NCBI GenBank assembly: GCA_028711405.1
Contig: JAQTSH010000046.1
Coordinates: 1-9,856, forward strand
Direction: 5' to 3'
Source: Methanoregula sp.
GTDB lineage: Archaea > Halobacteriota > Methanomicrobia > Methanomicrobiales > Methanospirillaceae
Length of the DNA stretch: 9,856 nt
Every line of letters starts with the position of its first letter. Position 1 is the stretch's first letter. Shown here one piece after another: positions 1 to 7,435 of the stretch. A program made the position numbers and the translations under genes. Under the pieces are notes generated by a model. That model was given only the letters and a program-made list of their open reading frames with translations, had not been told where the DNA came from and did not search any database.

Positions 1-46
1 ACACGACCAATGTATTGCCGAGTTCAGGTTATAGTGGAGAAGACCT

Positions 47-63
47 GTTGAAGACTCTTCAAC
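47..63. repeat. Short perfect palindrome downstream of the platform gene
   Basis: GTTGAAGA (47-54) and TCTTCAAC (56-63) are perfect inverted repeats around a single central C. The site lies 17 bases beyond the stop codon of the minus-strand platform gene. In RNA it could fold into a small hairpin, but no T-run follows on the minus strand, so it is a poor fit to a transcription terminator. It could equally be a protein-binding site for a gene off the left edge. Bases 1-80 otherwise show no coding region. Confidence 0.3.
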
Positions 64-80
64 CCTGCCTTAATCCCGTA

Positions 81-1931
81 TCACATTATAAACACGAATA
101 AGGTGATCGTGGCTGCGAGGAGAACGATGCTGTGCTTGAAACCTGCGAGAATGCTGTTCGAGCTGAACTGCCCAGCCATTATGCCTGAGAACGTAGCGAG
201 GATAATGCCGATGTTGAACATATCGGTAAGGTTGCCAGCCGTGTCGACATTCACGCTCATTCCTTTGAATGCCGCAAGGAACGGGACATTCAGCTGGTAT
301 GCGGTATAGAGGTAGATGCCGAACGAGAGGTAGATAATCATCACGTAGACAATCGTCGTGTTTGCCCGTTCGCGCTTCAACCTGAGATAATACTCGAAAT
401 CGGTGATTGCGATGATAAATATCTGCCTGAGGTTCGTTGTAATTTCACTGGCTCGTACGAGGAGCGAGATCGCACGTTTCACGGAAACGAGACCGATCCG
501 TTCCTCCATCATCACCAGCGCGGAATTTACATAGGCTCCTGATTTGATATCCCGGGAAGCGACCGAGAGCTCGGAGCTGAGGACACCAAGTTTCGCCCCG
601 GATATCCGGTGAATTGCGTCATGCAGGGTGATCCCGATGTCTTTCATATCCGAGAGTTCCCTGAGGAAATCCGGCAGGTGTGATTCGATGTTCTGCACGT
701 ACCAGCGCCTACCCTCATAGGAAATAGCAACCGGTGCCATAAATGCGATGATGATCAGGCAGATGACCGCTTCCATCTGATCATGTTCAATAAAGATATC
801 GAATCCTCCCGCGATCCAGAATGCGGCAATGATCCCGGCAAAGAATATCCCGAGACCGACGCCGTAATAGTAACTCCGGATGTATATCCTGAACGGGTGA
901 CGCAACATGCCAAGGTAGTAATTCCGTCGTTTGTTCGCCTCAATCCTCTTGTAGAACTCCTTGTTCGTTGGATCTTCTTCTAAAATGGATTTATCCTTGG
1001 ATCCCCGAACCGTGGATCCAAAATCGTATTTAACAGTCTCCTTGCGGGAGATCTCCATGTTTTCCGGGGGAAGCATCAGGGAAAGAATCCAGATAAGAAC
1101 AATAGAACCTGCCGGGATACAGATGTACATCAACGGCAGGATCCATGCCATTCCCGTGAAGTTGGTCATACCCTGCGCGACGATCATGATAATGAGTGCA
1201 ATCGGCCCGGCAACAAATGCCGTTACATAGACCTCAGCCATGATCTCAATGGTTTTCAGTACCAGTTCGAGTTCCTGCTTTGCCTGGTCCCGGTAGTATT
1301 CGGTCTTTGCCCCGAGGTACGTGGTGACATTTCCCCCGCTGTCGAAGACGATCGAGAGATCGTTTAAGAAATCACGGAGATTCGTGGAGGGGGTGGTGCG
1401 CTGGAGATTTTTCATGGCTGCATCAAGGTCACTACCAAAGAGCTCTACGTCCCGGACGATCATACCGAACTCTTTTGATATCTCGCCAAACATATCATGT
1501 TCTTCGTACACTTTCCGGATGATCTCGTACGGGGGCATGGTGGTGGAAAGCGCTTGCATGTAGGAGATGGCATAGGGCATGTCCAGGTCAATCCGGCTTT
1601 TCCGTCTGTGAGCGATAAATCCCGGGTAGTATATCTGCATCATGTACAGTCCGGGAACGATCAGGACAAATAACAGGATCCAGAGAAGAATGCCGGAGGT
1701 CTTCAAGCCAAAGATCTCCCATTCGAATCCGCTGAACAAGAAAAAAACGTAGAGCGTAAAGAACATCACAGTAGTAACGGCAAGGTTGACCCGGACCGAC
1801 CTGATATACTCCTCTGCGGTCATGGGCATATGGGCTGACCGGAGCACCGTGCGCAGGTTGCTGCCGTGGATCATCATCTCAAAATCGGTCAGTCTCTTCT
1901 CGGCTTTTCTCAATGCGGGCGGCAAGAACAC
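81..1931 (-). CDS. GspF/TadC-like type II secretion system F family protein (pilus assembly platform)
   Basis: This is a 616-residue polytopic membrane protein, the likely inner-membrane platform on which the neighbouring ATPase drives pilin assembly. About nine hydrophobic segments are visible, near residues 48-68, 80-103, 235-254, 262-287, 354-376, 387-405, 525-546, 570-588 and 598-615. Two cytoplasmic helical T2SSF-type domains sit near 114-235 (beginning RIDLDMPYAISYMQALS) and 416-520 (beginning ESHLPDFLRELSDMKDIG), giving the duplicated layout of archaeal ArlJ/TadC-like proteins. Size and topology match archaeal members, which are longer than bacterial TadC. The start is GTG at 1931, only 3 bases after the ATPase stop codon; GGTGA within the end of the ATPase gene can serve as ribosome binding site. 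A Met pair at residues 19-20 is a less likely start. The family call is firm; the cargo is inferred from the divergent pilin genes. Confidence 0.92.
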   Translation of the reverse strand: MFLPPALRKAEKRLTDFEMMIHGSNLRTVLRSAHMPMTAEEYIRSVRVNLAVTTVMFFTLYVFFLFSGFEWEIFGLKTSGILLWILLFVLIVPGLYMMQIYYPGFIAHRRKSRIDLDMPYAISYMQALSTTMPPYEIIRKVYEEHDMFGEISKEFGMIVRDVELFGSDLDAAMKNLQRTTPSTNLRDFLNDLSIVFDSGGNVTTYLGAKTEYYRDQAKQELELVLKTIEIMAEVYVTAFVAGPIALIIMIVAQGMTNFTGMAWILPLMYICIPAGSIVLIWILSLMLPPENMEISRKETVKYDFGSTVRGSKDKSILEEDPTNKEFYKRIEANKRRNYYLGMLRHPFRIYIRSYYYGVGLGIFFAGIIAAFWIAGGFDIFIEHDQMEAVICLIIIAFMAPVAISYEGRRWYVQNIESHLPDFLRELSDMKDIGITLHDAIHRISGAKLGVLSSELSVASRDIKSGAYVNSALVMMEERIGLVSVKRAISLLVRASEITTNLRQIFIIAITDFEYYLRLKRERANTTIVYVMIIYLSFGIYLYTAYQLNVPFLAAFKGMSVNVDTAGNLTDMFNIGIILATFSGIMAGQFSSNSILAGFKHSIVLLAATITLFVFIM

Positions 1932-1934
1932 GAT

Positions 1935-3875
1935 TTAGTCACCAATACCATCAATAGCATTTGCAAGGTCCCTCAAGGTAGGTGGCTCCACTTCAAGAGC
2001 CCAGGTGAAAAACTCCTCGCGCTTTTTGATCTGATGTTCCAGTTCTTTTTCATCCCACCCGCAGTGGAAGGCGATCTCATTGAGTACCTTGGATGTCTGG
2101 AAAACCTTCCTGAATGTGTCGTTTTGGATATCCCATTCAAACAGGGGGAGGGGTTTGATCTCCCCGTCCCTGGTGACTTCAATCTCGTGGATGGAAAGGC
2201 AGCGACGGATTCTTGTCTTGCCGAGCGTGTAGATGGACTGGACAACGACAAGGTCGAGCGCCTGGAACATTACGGGCGGGACATTGATCGGGTCGTGGGT
2301 CAGGCGGTTGATTGCCTCATGCACACTGCCCGCATGGATGGTCGAGAGGGTGGAGTGACCGGAGTTCATTGCCTGGAAGAGGGTCTGTGCCTCCACGCCC
2401 CGGACCTCCCCCACAATGATATATTCCGGGCGCTGCCGCATGCATGCCTTTAAAAGGGAGAAGAGATCGATATCGCCTTTGATTCCTTCTGCATTGAGTT
2501 CCCGGGTCTGGGTGGGGAGCCAGTTCCGGTGCGGCAGCTGGATTTCCCGGGTATCTTCAAGCGAGACCACCTTCGCATTCTGCGGGATAAAGAGCGAGAC
2601 CGCATTCAGGGTTGAGGTTTTACCGCTTGCCGTGCCCCCGACTACAAGGAGGCTTTTGCGGTGTTCGATGGCAAGCCAGAGAAATGCGAGGGTCCGTGCA
2701 TCGTATGTGCCGAACCGGATCAGGTCAAGGGGTGTCATGGGCTCGGCACGGAATTTACGGATCGTGAACGAGCTGCCTTTTGTTGAGACCACTTCGCTGT
2801 AGGTGATCTGGATGCGGGCACCGTTCGGCAGGGTTGCGTCAACCATCGGATTGGAGAGCGACATCTGCTTGTTGGCTTTCTGGGCGAGTTTTAAGACGAA
2901 TTGGTTCAGTTCGCCCTCTGTAAAATAGATGCTTGTTGGCAGACTGCCATAGGTCCGGTGAAAGATGAAGACGGGAAGATCGTTGCCATTGCAGCTGAGA
3001 TCCTCCAGTGCCGGGTCCTGCATAAGGACTTCGAGCGGGCCGTAGCCAGAGAGATCGCGCTCAATATAATAATTAAGGATCGCTGCACGGTCATCGGTAA
3101 TGTCCGGGTCGAACTGCCGGATGATTCTTGCCACTGCAATGGGATCGATGCGCTCATCCCTGCCTTTCACCGTGTTGTCATAAATGATGATGTCCCGAAG
3201 ATGCGCATAGGTCTCCATCAGGATCGTTCTCTCTTTCTGGGATATGGGGGGTTCAACCACGATATACGTGAATCCCACGTTTCCGACCCGCTCGATATTC
3301 ACATAGGAATAGGGTTTGATGACCCAGTACTGCTCCAGGGTGGCAAGGGATGCCTTTTCCGTGAAAGCACCTGAATGAAGAGGGTTTTCGGATTCCTGCA
3401 CCGCAGGGCAATCGGGTTTCTGTCCAGTAAAGGGCACGATATCATCATTTTTCCCACGCACGGCACGGGGGAACCAGGCTCCAAGAGCCTGGCGCCTGAT
3501 TATTGTTTTTACTGATAGTGCAGCTGCGGCGAGGGCTATAATGCTGAGGCAGATCATTACTGGAATCGGAAGATCGACAAACATCACGATGATCGCTGAT
3601 ATCAGCGTCACTGCAATAACCGCTGCTAGTGATATCATTCCTTTCCAGGTAGGTTCAGTGAGGATCATACGTTGGTGTTCAAAGACTGCCCTGAAGGTCC
3701 GCATATTCGATGCAGGCAACGCTTTATCCGGGGAACTGGAGGGTGACTGGGGATCCGATCCGGGCGAGGGCAGGTCTTTTGTTAAAGGGTTTTTATTTTT
3801 GAGTATCGTGAACAGACCGTTGAGTCCGATGAGCATGAACACACAAGACATCATAACCAGAACATTCCAAAACAT
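1935..3875 (-). CDS. Type II/IV secretion system ATPase (GspE/TadA family) with N-terminal membrane segments
   Basis: This 646-residue protein is a hexameric-type secretion/pilus assembly ATPase. The C-terminal motor has all the expected motifs: Walker A GGTASGKT at 413-420 (Lys419), Asp box VSLEDTREIQLPHR near 437-450, Walker B RPEYIIVGEVRG near 482-493 (Glu490), and His box GHSTLSTIHAGS near 506-517. An N-domain with the segment DLSGYGPLEVLM (274-285) precedes the motor. Unusually, the first ~125 residues contain three hydrophobic segments (about 3-25, 78-100 and 103-122) separated by a Pro/Ser-rich linker, whereas GspE/TadA ATPases are normally soluble. The ATG start at 3875 is supported by GGAGGAG 3 bases upstream, directly after the stop codon of the lipoprotein gene (10-base gap). 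The platform gene follows after 3 bases, so the two are surely cotranscribed. It presumably powers polymerisation of the pilins encoded divergently. Confidence 0.95.
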   Translation of the reverse strand: MFWNVLVMMSCVFMLIGLNGLFTILKNKNPLTKDLPSPGSDPQSPSSSPDKALPASNMRTFRAVFEHQRMILTEPTWKGMISLAAVIAVTLISAIIVMFVDLPIPVMICLSIIALAAAALSVKTIIRRQALGAWFPRAVRGKNDDIVPFTGQKPDCPAVQESENPLHSGAFTEKASLATLEQYWVIKPYSYVNIERVGNVGFTYIVVEPPISQKERTILMETYAHLRDIIIYDNTVKGRDERIDPIAVARIIRQFDPDITDDRAAILNYYIERDLSGYGPLEVLMQDPALEDLSCNGNDLPVFIFHRTYGSLPTSIYFTEGELNQFVLKLAQKANKQMSLSNPMVDATLPNGARIQITYSEVVSTKGSSFTIRKFRAEPMTPLDLIRFGTYDARTLAFLWLAIEHRKSLLVVGGTASGKTSTLNAVSLFIPQNAKVVSLEDTREIQLPHRNWLPTQTRELNAEGIKGDIDLFSLLKACMRQRPEYIIVGEVRGVEAQTLFQAMNSGHSTLSTIHAGSVHEAINRLTHDPINVPPVMFQALDLVVVQSIYTLGKTRIRRCLSIHEIEVTRDGEIKPLPLFEWDIQNDTFRKVFQTSKVLNEIAFHCGWDEKELEHQIKKREEFFTWALEVEPPTLRDLANAIDGIGD

Positions 3876-3878
3876 GGT

Positions 3879-3885
3879 CTCCTCC
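3879..3885 (-). promoter_or_regulatory. Strong Shine-Dalgarno deciding the membrane-anchored ATPase start
   Basis: On the minus strand GGAGGAG lies 3 bases before the ATG at 3875 (the core GGAGG is 5 bases away) and directly after the upstream TGA. This supports the long form of the ATPase that includes the N-terminal membrane segments, rather than an internal start such as Met58. Confidence 0.75.
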
Positions 3886-4731
3886 TCATCTCCACCCCGG
3901 AGGTATCCGTTGTGGCTCTATGGGTGCTGGTGTTGATGTAGCAGTGCCGGCATTTGTTGTAATTTTGAGTGGATCGGGGGACGCACCGGTGATGATTGAA
4001 ATTTCAACGTCAAGGTAGTTTCCCTCGACCGTGATGTGGAATGCACCTTCTTGATAAATTGGGATATACCGGGGTCCGGGTGTAGAGGTGGTTGTGCCCT
4101 TTTTAGAAATGACCTCTATCTGATAGTGACCATTATCCGAACTGTACTCTCGCGCGTACCCGTCTTTCGCAACAATTTCATGGGTCTGGTTGTCCCGTAC
4201 CGTGATTGTCATGAAGGGACGGTTAACCGGTACGGTCAGGGTTCCCCGGCAGGATTCCGGGTTTGCAAGACAGTCATATTCCGGTTTAACCTTGAAAACA
4301 ATATAGAGCGGTCCTTCAACGACATTTACGAGAAGTCCGGTCGCATTGCCGCGCAGGGTATAGGTCTTTTTGAAATCCGGGATACGGTTAAGAAAAGAAT
4401 ACTCCGGGGTTGCATTGACCCGGACCCCGTGAAGGATGGGATAGGGATTTTCCGGCAGGATCGGGGCGACTTCAGTAACAACCTCAGATTTTAACGGGGT
4501 CATCTCCGCGATGGGAATCTGTTGCACAGAATCCGGGGGTGCACGAGGAAGAGCAGACGTGATCGCATTCCCTGCGGTAATTTGGGATGAAGCATCAACG
4601 GACTGTGCAGATTCCGGACTTTTCTGTAATGCCTTAATGCAACCGCTGGAAAATGTCGTTGCAGCAAGTAGTATCAATACCACCGTGCACAGCACAGTTA
4701 TCGATTCCTGACAGATTATTTTTCGTATCAT
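3886..4731 (-). CDS. Putative secreted lipoprotein of the pilus operon
   Basis: I do not recognise a family. The 281-residue product has a charged N-terminus (MIRK), a hydrophobic stretch (about residues 12-28) and a lipobox-like TFSSGC ending at Cys31, so it is probably a membrane-anchored extracellular lipoprotein. A Ser/Ala/Pro-rich linker follows to about residue 85. The rest is beta-rich, with a C-x6-C pair (CLANPESC) that could form a disulfide, and Thr/Pro-rich strings (TTTSTPGP, TATSTPAP) around a final beta segment. I chose ATG at 4731 because GGAG lies 9 bases upstream; an in-frame GTG at 4746 (five residues longer) has no Shine-Dalgarno. The gene sits 54 bases after the PEGA gene and 10 bases before the ATPase gene, suggesting an accessory, surface-exposed role in pilus assembly or anchoring. 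The role is inference from context only. Confidence 0.75.
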   Translation of the reverse strand: MIRKIICQESITVLCTVVLILLAATTFSSGCIKALQKSPESAQSVDASSQITAGNAITSALPRAPPDSVQQIPIAEMTPLKSEVVTEVAPILPENPYPILHGVRVNATPEYSFLNRIPDFKKTYTLRGNATGLLVNVVEGPLYIVFKVKPEYDCLANPESCRGTLTVPVNRPFMTITVRDNQTHEIVAKDGYAREYSSDNGHYQIEVISKKGTTTSTPGPRYIPIYQEGAFHITVEGNYLDVEISIITGASPDPLKITTNAGTATSTPAPIEPQRIPPGWR

Positions 4732-4740
4732 TCTGCTGTT

Positions 4741-4744
4741 CTCC
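4741..4744 (-). promoter_or_regulatory. Shine-Dalgarno deciding the lipoprotein start
   Basis: GGAG on the minus strand, 9 bases before the ATG at 4731. The in-frame GTG at 4746 is preceded by an A-rich stretch and ATGATGAT, with no purine-rich anti-16S match, so the ATG start is preferred. Confidence 0.45.
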
Positions 4745-4785
4745 ACATCATCATTTTTTTTGTGAAATACCTACCATAATTCCGT

Positions 4786-6468
4786 TCAGAGCGGGATGAG
4801 TAACGCCGTCGATGTCTGATGCTTTTTATCTGAGATGACACCCAGGGAAAAACCTGTCCCTGTTGTTTCCAGATAATAATACCGCTTTCCATTGAGCGGA
4901 TAATAATAACCATTACAGTTGTCACAGGCAACCGCGACAGCAGCATGCCCGGGTTTACCAGTTAAGAAAACAACCGCAACATCATGCCCCATCTCTTTAA
5001 GAAGTGAGGCAGAAAGGATTGCCGTATCCTCACAATCCCCACCTCCATCGCCAAGCGTCTCGATGGGGTACTTCCAGTATTCCGTAACCTTCTTTGTTCC
5101 CGGATCAATATCGTTTTTATATTCAATACTCTGGACAAAGGCAATGACATTACGATAGTCATTTCGGGCACGGTAACTTTTGAACTCACTGGCATCCTTG
5201 AGCTGGTTCACGAGTGCATGGAGGTACTGACGGTCTTTCTCGTTTATTGTATATGCCGATAATGTACTCTGGTTCTTCACCGTCGGATGTGCCTGGGCTT
5301 TATAATAATTGTACAAATCATGAGGGATATCAAGCGTAATGGTTGCTGTATGTCCATTGGTGTCCCATGTGAATGTTTTCTCAATGACCTGGGTTGCGTT
5401 TACCTGTACCCAGCCCGGTTGTTCTGCCATATGACTGTCATTCTGGTACAGCCATTCCTTATTGATCATTGATCCCCCGTTCTCATCATCAAGTATCGCA
5501 AAAATCTCATTCGTTCTTCCGGGAAAGAAACGAAAAGAACGATTCACGGATACGCCATTCTGTTGTCGGAATTCCAGCACGTAATCTCCCGGAGGAAGAT
5601 TTTCCAGTGTGACGGGTGCAAATCCCTTGAATGTGTCATTCAGATAAATCTCCAGCCCATGCGGTGAAGAATCGAGGTACAGGGTACACGACGTGGGAAT
5701 GATTGTAAGATCAGCTTTTACCAGCAAGGCTTCACCACCCTTGATAGTTACAATGCCAGAAAAATTCCAGTATCCGTTCTGATAAATCTCAACTGTGTGG
5801 TTTCCGGTGCTGATCCGCTGGAGGTTTGTGGGGGTCGTTCCCTTCATGATCCCGTCTATTCTGACATCCGCTCCTTCTGGTGAAGAAGTCACGCTCAAAA
5901 AACCTGTTCCCGGTAGCGGGACCATATATTCTGTATATTCGGTTGTGGTACCTTTGGTAACGGAAATTACATCATGATAATCTTCATATCCTGTCTTCAT
6001 TATCAGGATTTCATGGCGACCAGGTAACAGGTTGTCTACTGTGAGGGGGGTCACCCCCCGGGCTTTACCATCAACAAACAGATTCCCCTCAGGGGGAACT
6101 GACCTGATAGTCACCAAACCCCGGTCGGAAAGCCGCTGGAGGTTGGCGATAATGGTCACGGGTTTTCCGTTCTCCAATAGTACATTCTCTGTATATGTGA
6201 CATACCCATTTGATGAGACCGTTACGGCGTTGTTGCCGCAGGGCAGTTCGAGCGAGGAGACCGGGGCGGTACCGATGAGGCTTCCGTTCACGACAACCAT
6301 GGCTTTGTCGGGAATGGATGCTACTGATAGTGTACAGGATTCCCCGGATGCAGATGCTGGAATGATGAAGTACCCCAGGAGGCAGACCAGAACCAGGAGG
6401 TAAAGGACATCTTCTGTTTTTTTTCTGCTGCATCCCGGCGGGTGGTTACCTGATCGAACTCTGGACAT
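4786..6468 (-). CDS. Secreted PEGA-repeat protein with C-terminal transglutaminase-like domain
   Basis: The 560-residue product begins with a basic stretch and a hydrophobic segment (about 20-37) ending in PASAS, a signal peptide or N-terminal anchor. Four PEGA-type beta repeats follow (about 45-112, 117-185, 189-255, 260-326), each with the V/S-x-P-x-G-A/L...V-DG...G-x-TP...L-PG-x-H pattern. The C-terminal third resembles transglutaminase-like cysteine hydrolases: GGGDCEDTAIL (Cys479), GHAAVAVA (His508) and YYLETTG (Glu534) match the Cys-His-acid triad. PEGA domains are common on archaeal surfaces. Here they probably display the catalytic domain outside the cell, where it could process or crosslink surface proteins; that role is inference. 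I chose ATG at 6468 because AGGAG lies 7 bases upstream; the upstream GTG at 6504 adds 12 unneeded basic residues and lacks such a site. It is the first gene of the minus-strand operon. Confidence 0.88.
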   Translation of the reverse strand: MSRVRSGNHPPGCSRKKTEDVLYLLVLVCLLGYFIIPASASGESCTLSVASIPDKAMVVVNGSLIGTAPVSSLELPCGNNAVTVSSNGYVTYTENVLLENGKPVTIIANLQRLSDRGLVTIRSVPPEGNLFVDGKARGVTPLTVDNLLPGRHEILIMKTGYEDYHDVISVTKGTTTEYTEYMVPLPGTGFLSVTSSPEGADVRIDGIMKGTTPTNLQRISTGNHTVEIYQNGYWNFSGIVTIKGGEALLVKADLTIIPTSCTLYLDSSPHGLEIYLNDTFKGFAPVTLENLPPGDYVLEFRQQNGVSVNRSFRFFPGRTNEIFAILDDENGGSMINKEWLYQNDSHMAEQPGWVQVNATQVIEKTFTWDTNGHTATITLDIPHDLYNYYKAQAHPTVKNQSTLSAYTINEKDRQYLHALVNQLKDASEFKSYRARNDYRNVIAFVQSIEYKNDIDPGTKKVTEYWKYPIETLGDGGGDCEDTAILSASLLKEMGHDVAVVFLTGKPGHAAVAVACDNCNGYYYPLNGKRYYYLETTGTGFSLGVISDKKHQTSTALLIPL

Positions 6469-6475
6469 TTTTGGT

Positions 6476-6480
6476 CTCCT
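6476..6480 (-). promoter_or_regulatory. Shine-Dalgarno deciding the PEGA protein start
   Basis: AGGAG on the minus strand, 7 bases before the ATG at 6468. It makes this ATG a much better start than the in-frame GTG at 6504. Confidence 0.7.
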
Positions 6481-6726
6481 AAACCTGCAGAACCGTACTG
6501 CCACAAGATTATGTACCTGCTAGAACAAAAGTTTATTTGTTTTAAGACAAATAATTATGATTAACTTAAATAGTTTTAACGCAAGATATTTTGATCATGT
6601 CACATGTGATTGGACTGTAGGACCACTGATCCTTTTCGGAGAAGATCTTTATTCCTCGCATGATGACCATCAAAGTGTTCATGGCTGAATAGCCACAGGA
6701 ACTCATTGATAGGGTATATTCTTAGC
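6481..6726. promoter_or_regulatory. Divergent promoter region between PEGA operon and pilin operon
   Basis: These bases separate two operons that diverge, so promoters for both must lie here. The core, about 6520-6595, is strongly AT-rich compared with its surroundings. On the minus strand, AAACAAATAAAC (near 6530-6541) is a possible TATA-like element about 65 bases before the PEGA start. On the plus strand, CTTAAATAG (6565-6573) is TATA-like but would give a leader of roughly 140 bases for the first pilin; GGTATATT (6713-6720) is another candidate but is too close for a leader containing the visible Shine-Dalgarno. A 10-bp palindrome TCACATGTGA lies at 6600-6609. Exact promoters cannot be fixed by eye. 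Confidence 0.5.
6533..6554. promoter_or_regulatory. Candidate operator: 8+8 bp inverted repeat
   Basis: TTATTTGT (6533-6540) and ACAAATAA (6547-6554) form a perfect inverted repeat around a 6-base spacer (TTTAAG), the size expected of a site for a dimeric regulator. It lies in the AT-rich core of the divergent region, overlapping the most likely minus-strand TATA element, so it could control the PEGA/secretion operon or both operons. No regulator gene is present in the window, and low-complexity AT sequence gives such repeats by chance more often, so confidence is limited. Confidence 0.4.
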
Positions 6727-6739
6727 AGGAGATGATAAA

Positions 6740-7435
6740 ATGGGGAAATGCAGAAAAGTAGCTTATGAGCAGGCAGTCTCTCCCGTTGTTGGCGTGATGC
6801 TGATGCTCGTTGTAACGATTATTATTGCAGCGGTGGTCTCCGGATTTGCGGGGGGAATGGGATCCGCCACGAAGGAGACGCCGAAGGCAGCGATCGATGT
6901 AAAAATTTCAACTACCGGTGCTGGTATGTATAGCAATGAAGCGAATGTTGACATCAAGTTACTGAGCGGGGATGCTATCCCGACAAAGGATCTTGCAATT
7001 ATTACCTATTACACGAACAGCACCAGTTATACCTATCGTCATGAACAGACGGTATTGAGCGAGGGCACGGATCTTTACGGACCAAGTAATTATTCCTCAT
7101 GGTATGGAGAGGGTTATGACGATTGCCGTTCATATGCAAGAGTCCCCTTCCTCAATGACATGAGATTCGGGTATGCCGGGAGTTCAACAAACGGGACAAG
7201 TACCATGTCTGAAAACTTCTATGCAGACTTTGGCAATTTCACCTGGAAGTCCGGAGATATCATGTGCACAAACGGCAACGCGGGAACGGCAGACCTTCTC
7301 GGCATCAATGATGACGAGGAGCCCCACGGATTCTCGGATGTGGCAGATTTTAGTGCCGGCAAGGTGGTTGACGTGAAGATCCTCCATAAACCCAGTGGCA
7401 GGTATCTCTTTAATAAGGAGGTTGTTGTATCATGA
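6740..7435 (+). CDS. Type IV pilin N-terminal domain protein, first of tandem pair
   Basis: This is a 231-residue archaeal type IV pilin-like protein. A short basic leader (MGKCRKVAYEQ) precedes the hydrophobic assembly segment AVSPVVGVMLMLVVTIIIAAVVSGF (12-36), which forms the filament core after prepilin peptidase cleavage just before or near the AVSP motif. The C-terminal part is beta-rich and extracellular. NVDIKLLSGDAIPTKDLAII (69-88) matches the GGD-x-I...DL pattern seen after this N-terminus in archaeal pilins. Cys129 and Cys176 lie outside the membrane and could pair. Four Asn-X-Ser/Thr sequons (Asn93, 117, 151, 166) could be glycosylated. The ATG start is supported by AGGAG 8 bases upstream. 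The last four bases (ATGA) overlap the start of the second pilin gene, so the two are translationally coupled. Whether it is the major or a minor subunit cannot be told. Confidence 0.9.
   Translation: MGKCRKVAYEQAVSPVVGVMLMLVVTIIIAAVVSGFAGGMGSATKETPKAAIDVKISTTGAGMYSNEANVDIKLLSGDAIPTKDLAIITYYTNSTSYTYRHEQTVLSEGTDLYGPSNYSSWYGEGYDDCRSYARVPFLNDMRFGYAGSSTNGTSTMSENFYADFGNFTWKSGDIMCTNGNAGTADLLGINDDEEPHGFSDVADFSAGKVVDVKILHKPSGRYLFNKEVVVS

Noticed and set aside
1866..2453. 195-codon plus-strand ORF
   Set aside because: It lies opposite the ATPase and platform genes, whose motifs are unmistakable; it is a shadow frame.
4751..4761. T-run on the plus strand as a terminator
   Set aside because: Transcription here is on the minus strand, where the run is A; it cannot end the PEGA operon.
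6600..6609. 10-bp palindrome TCACATGTGA as an operator
   Set aside because: A single 10-bp palindrome is weak evidence, and it is not next to the TATA-like elements; noted only within the promoter region.
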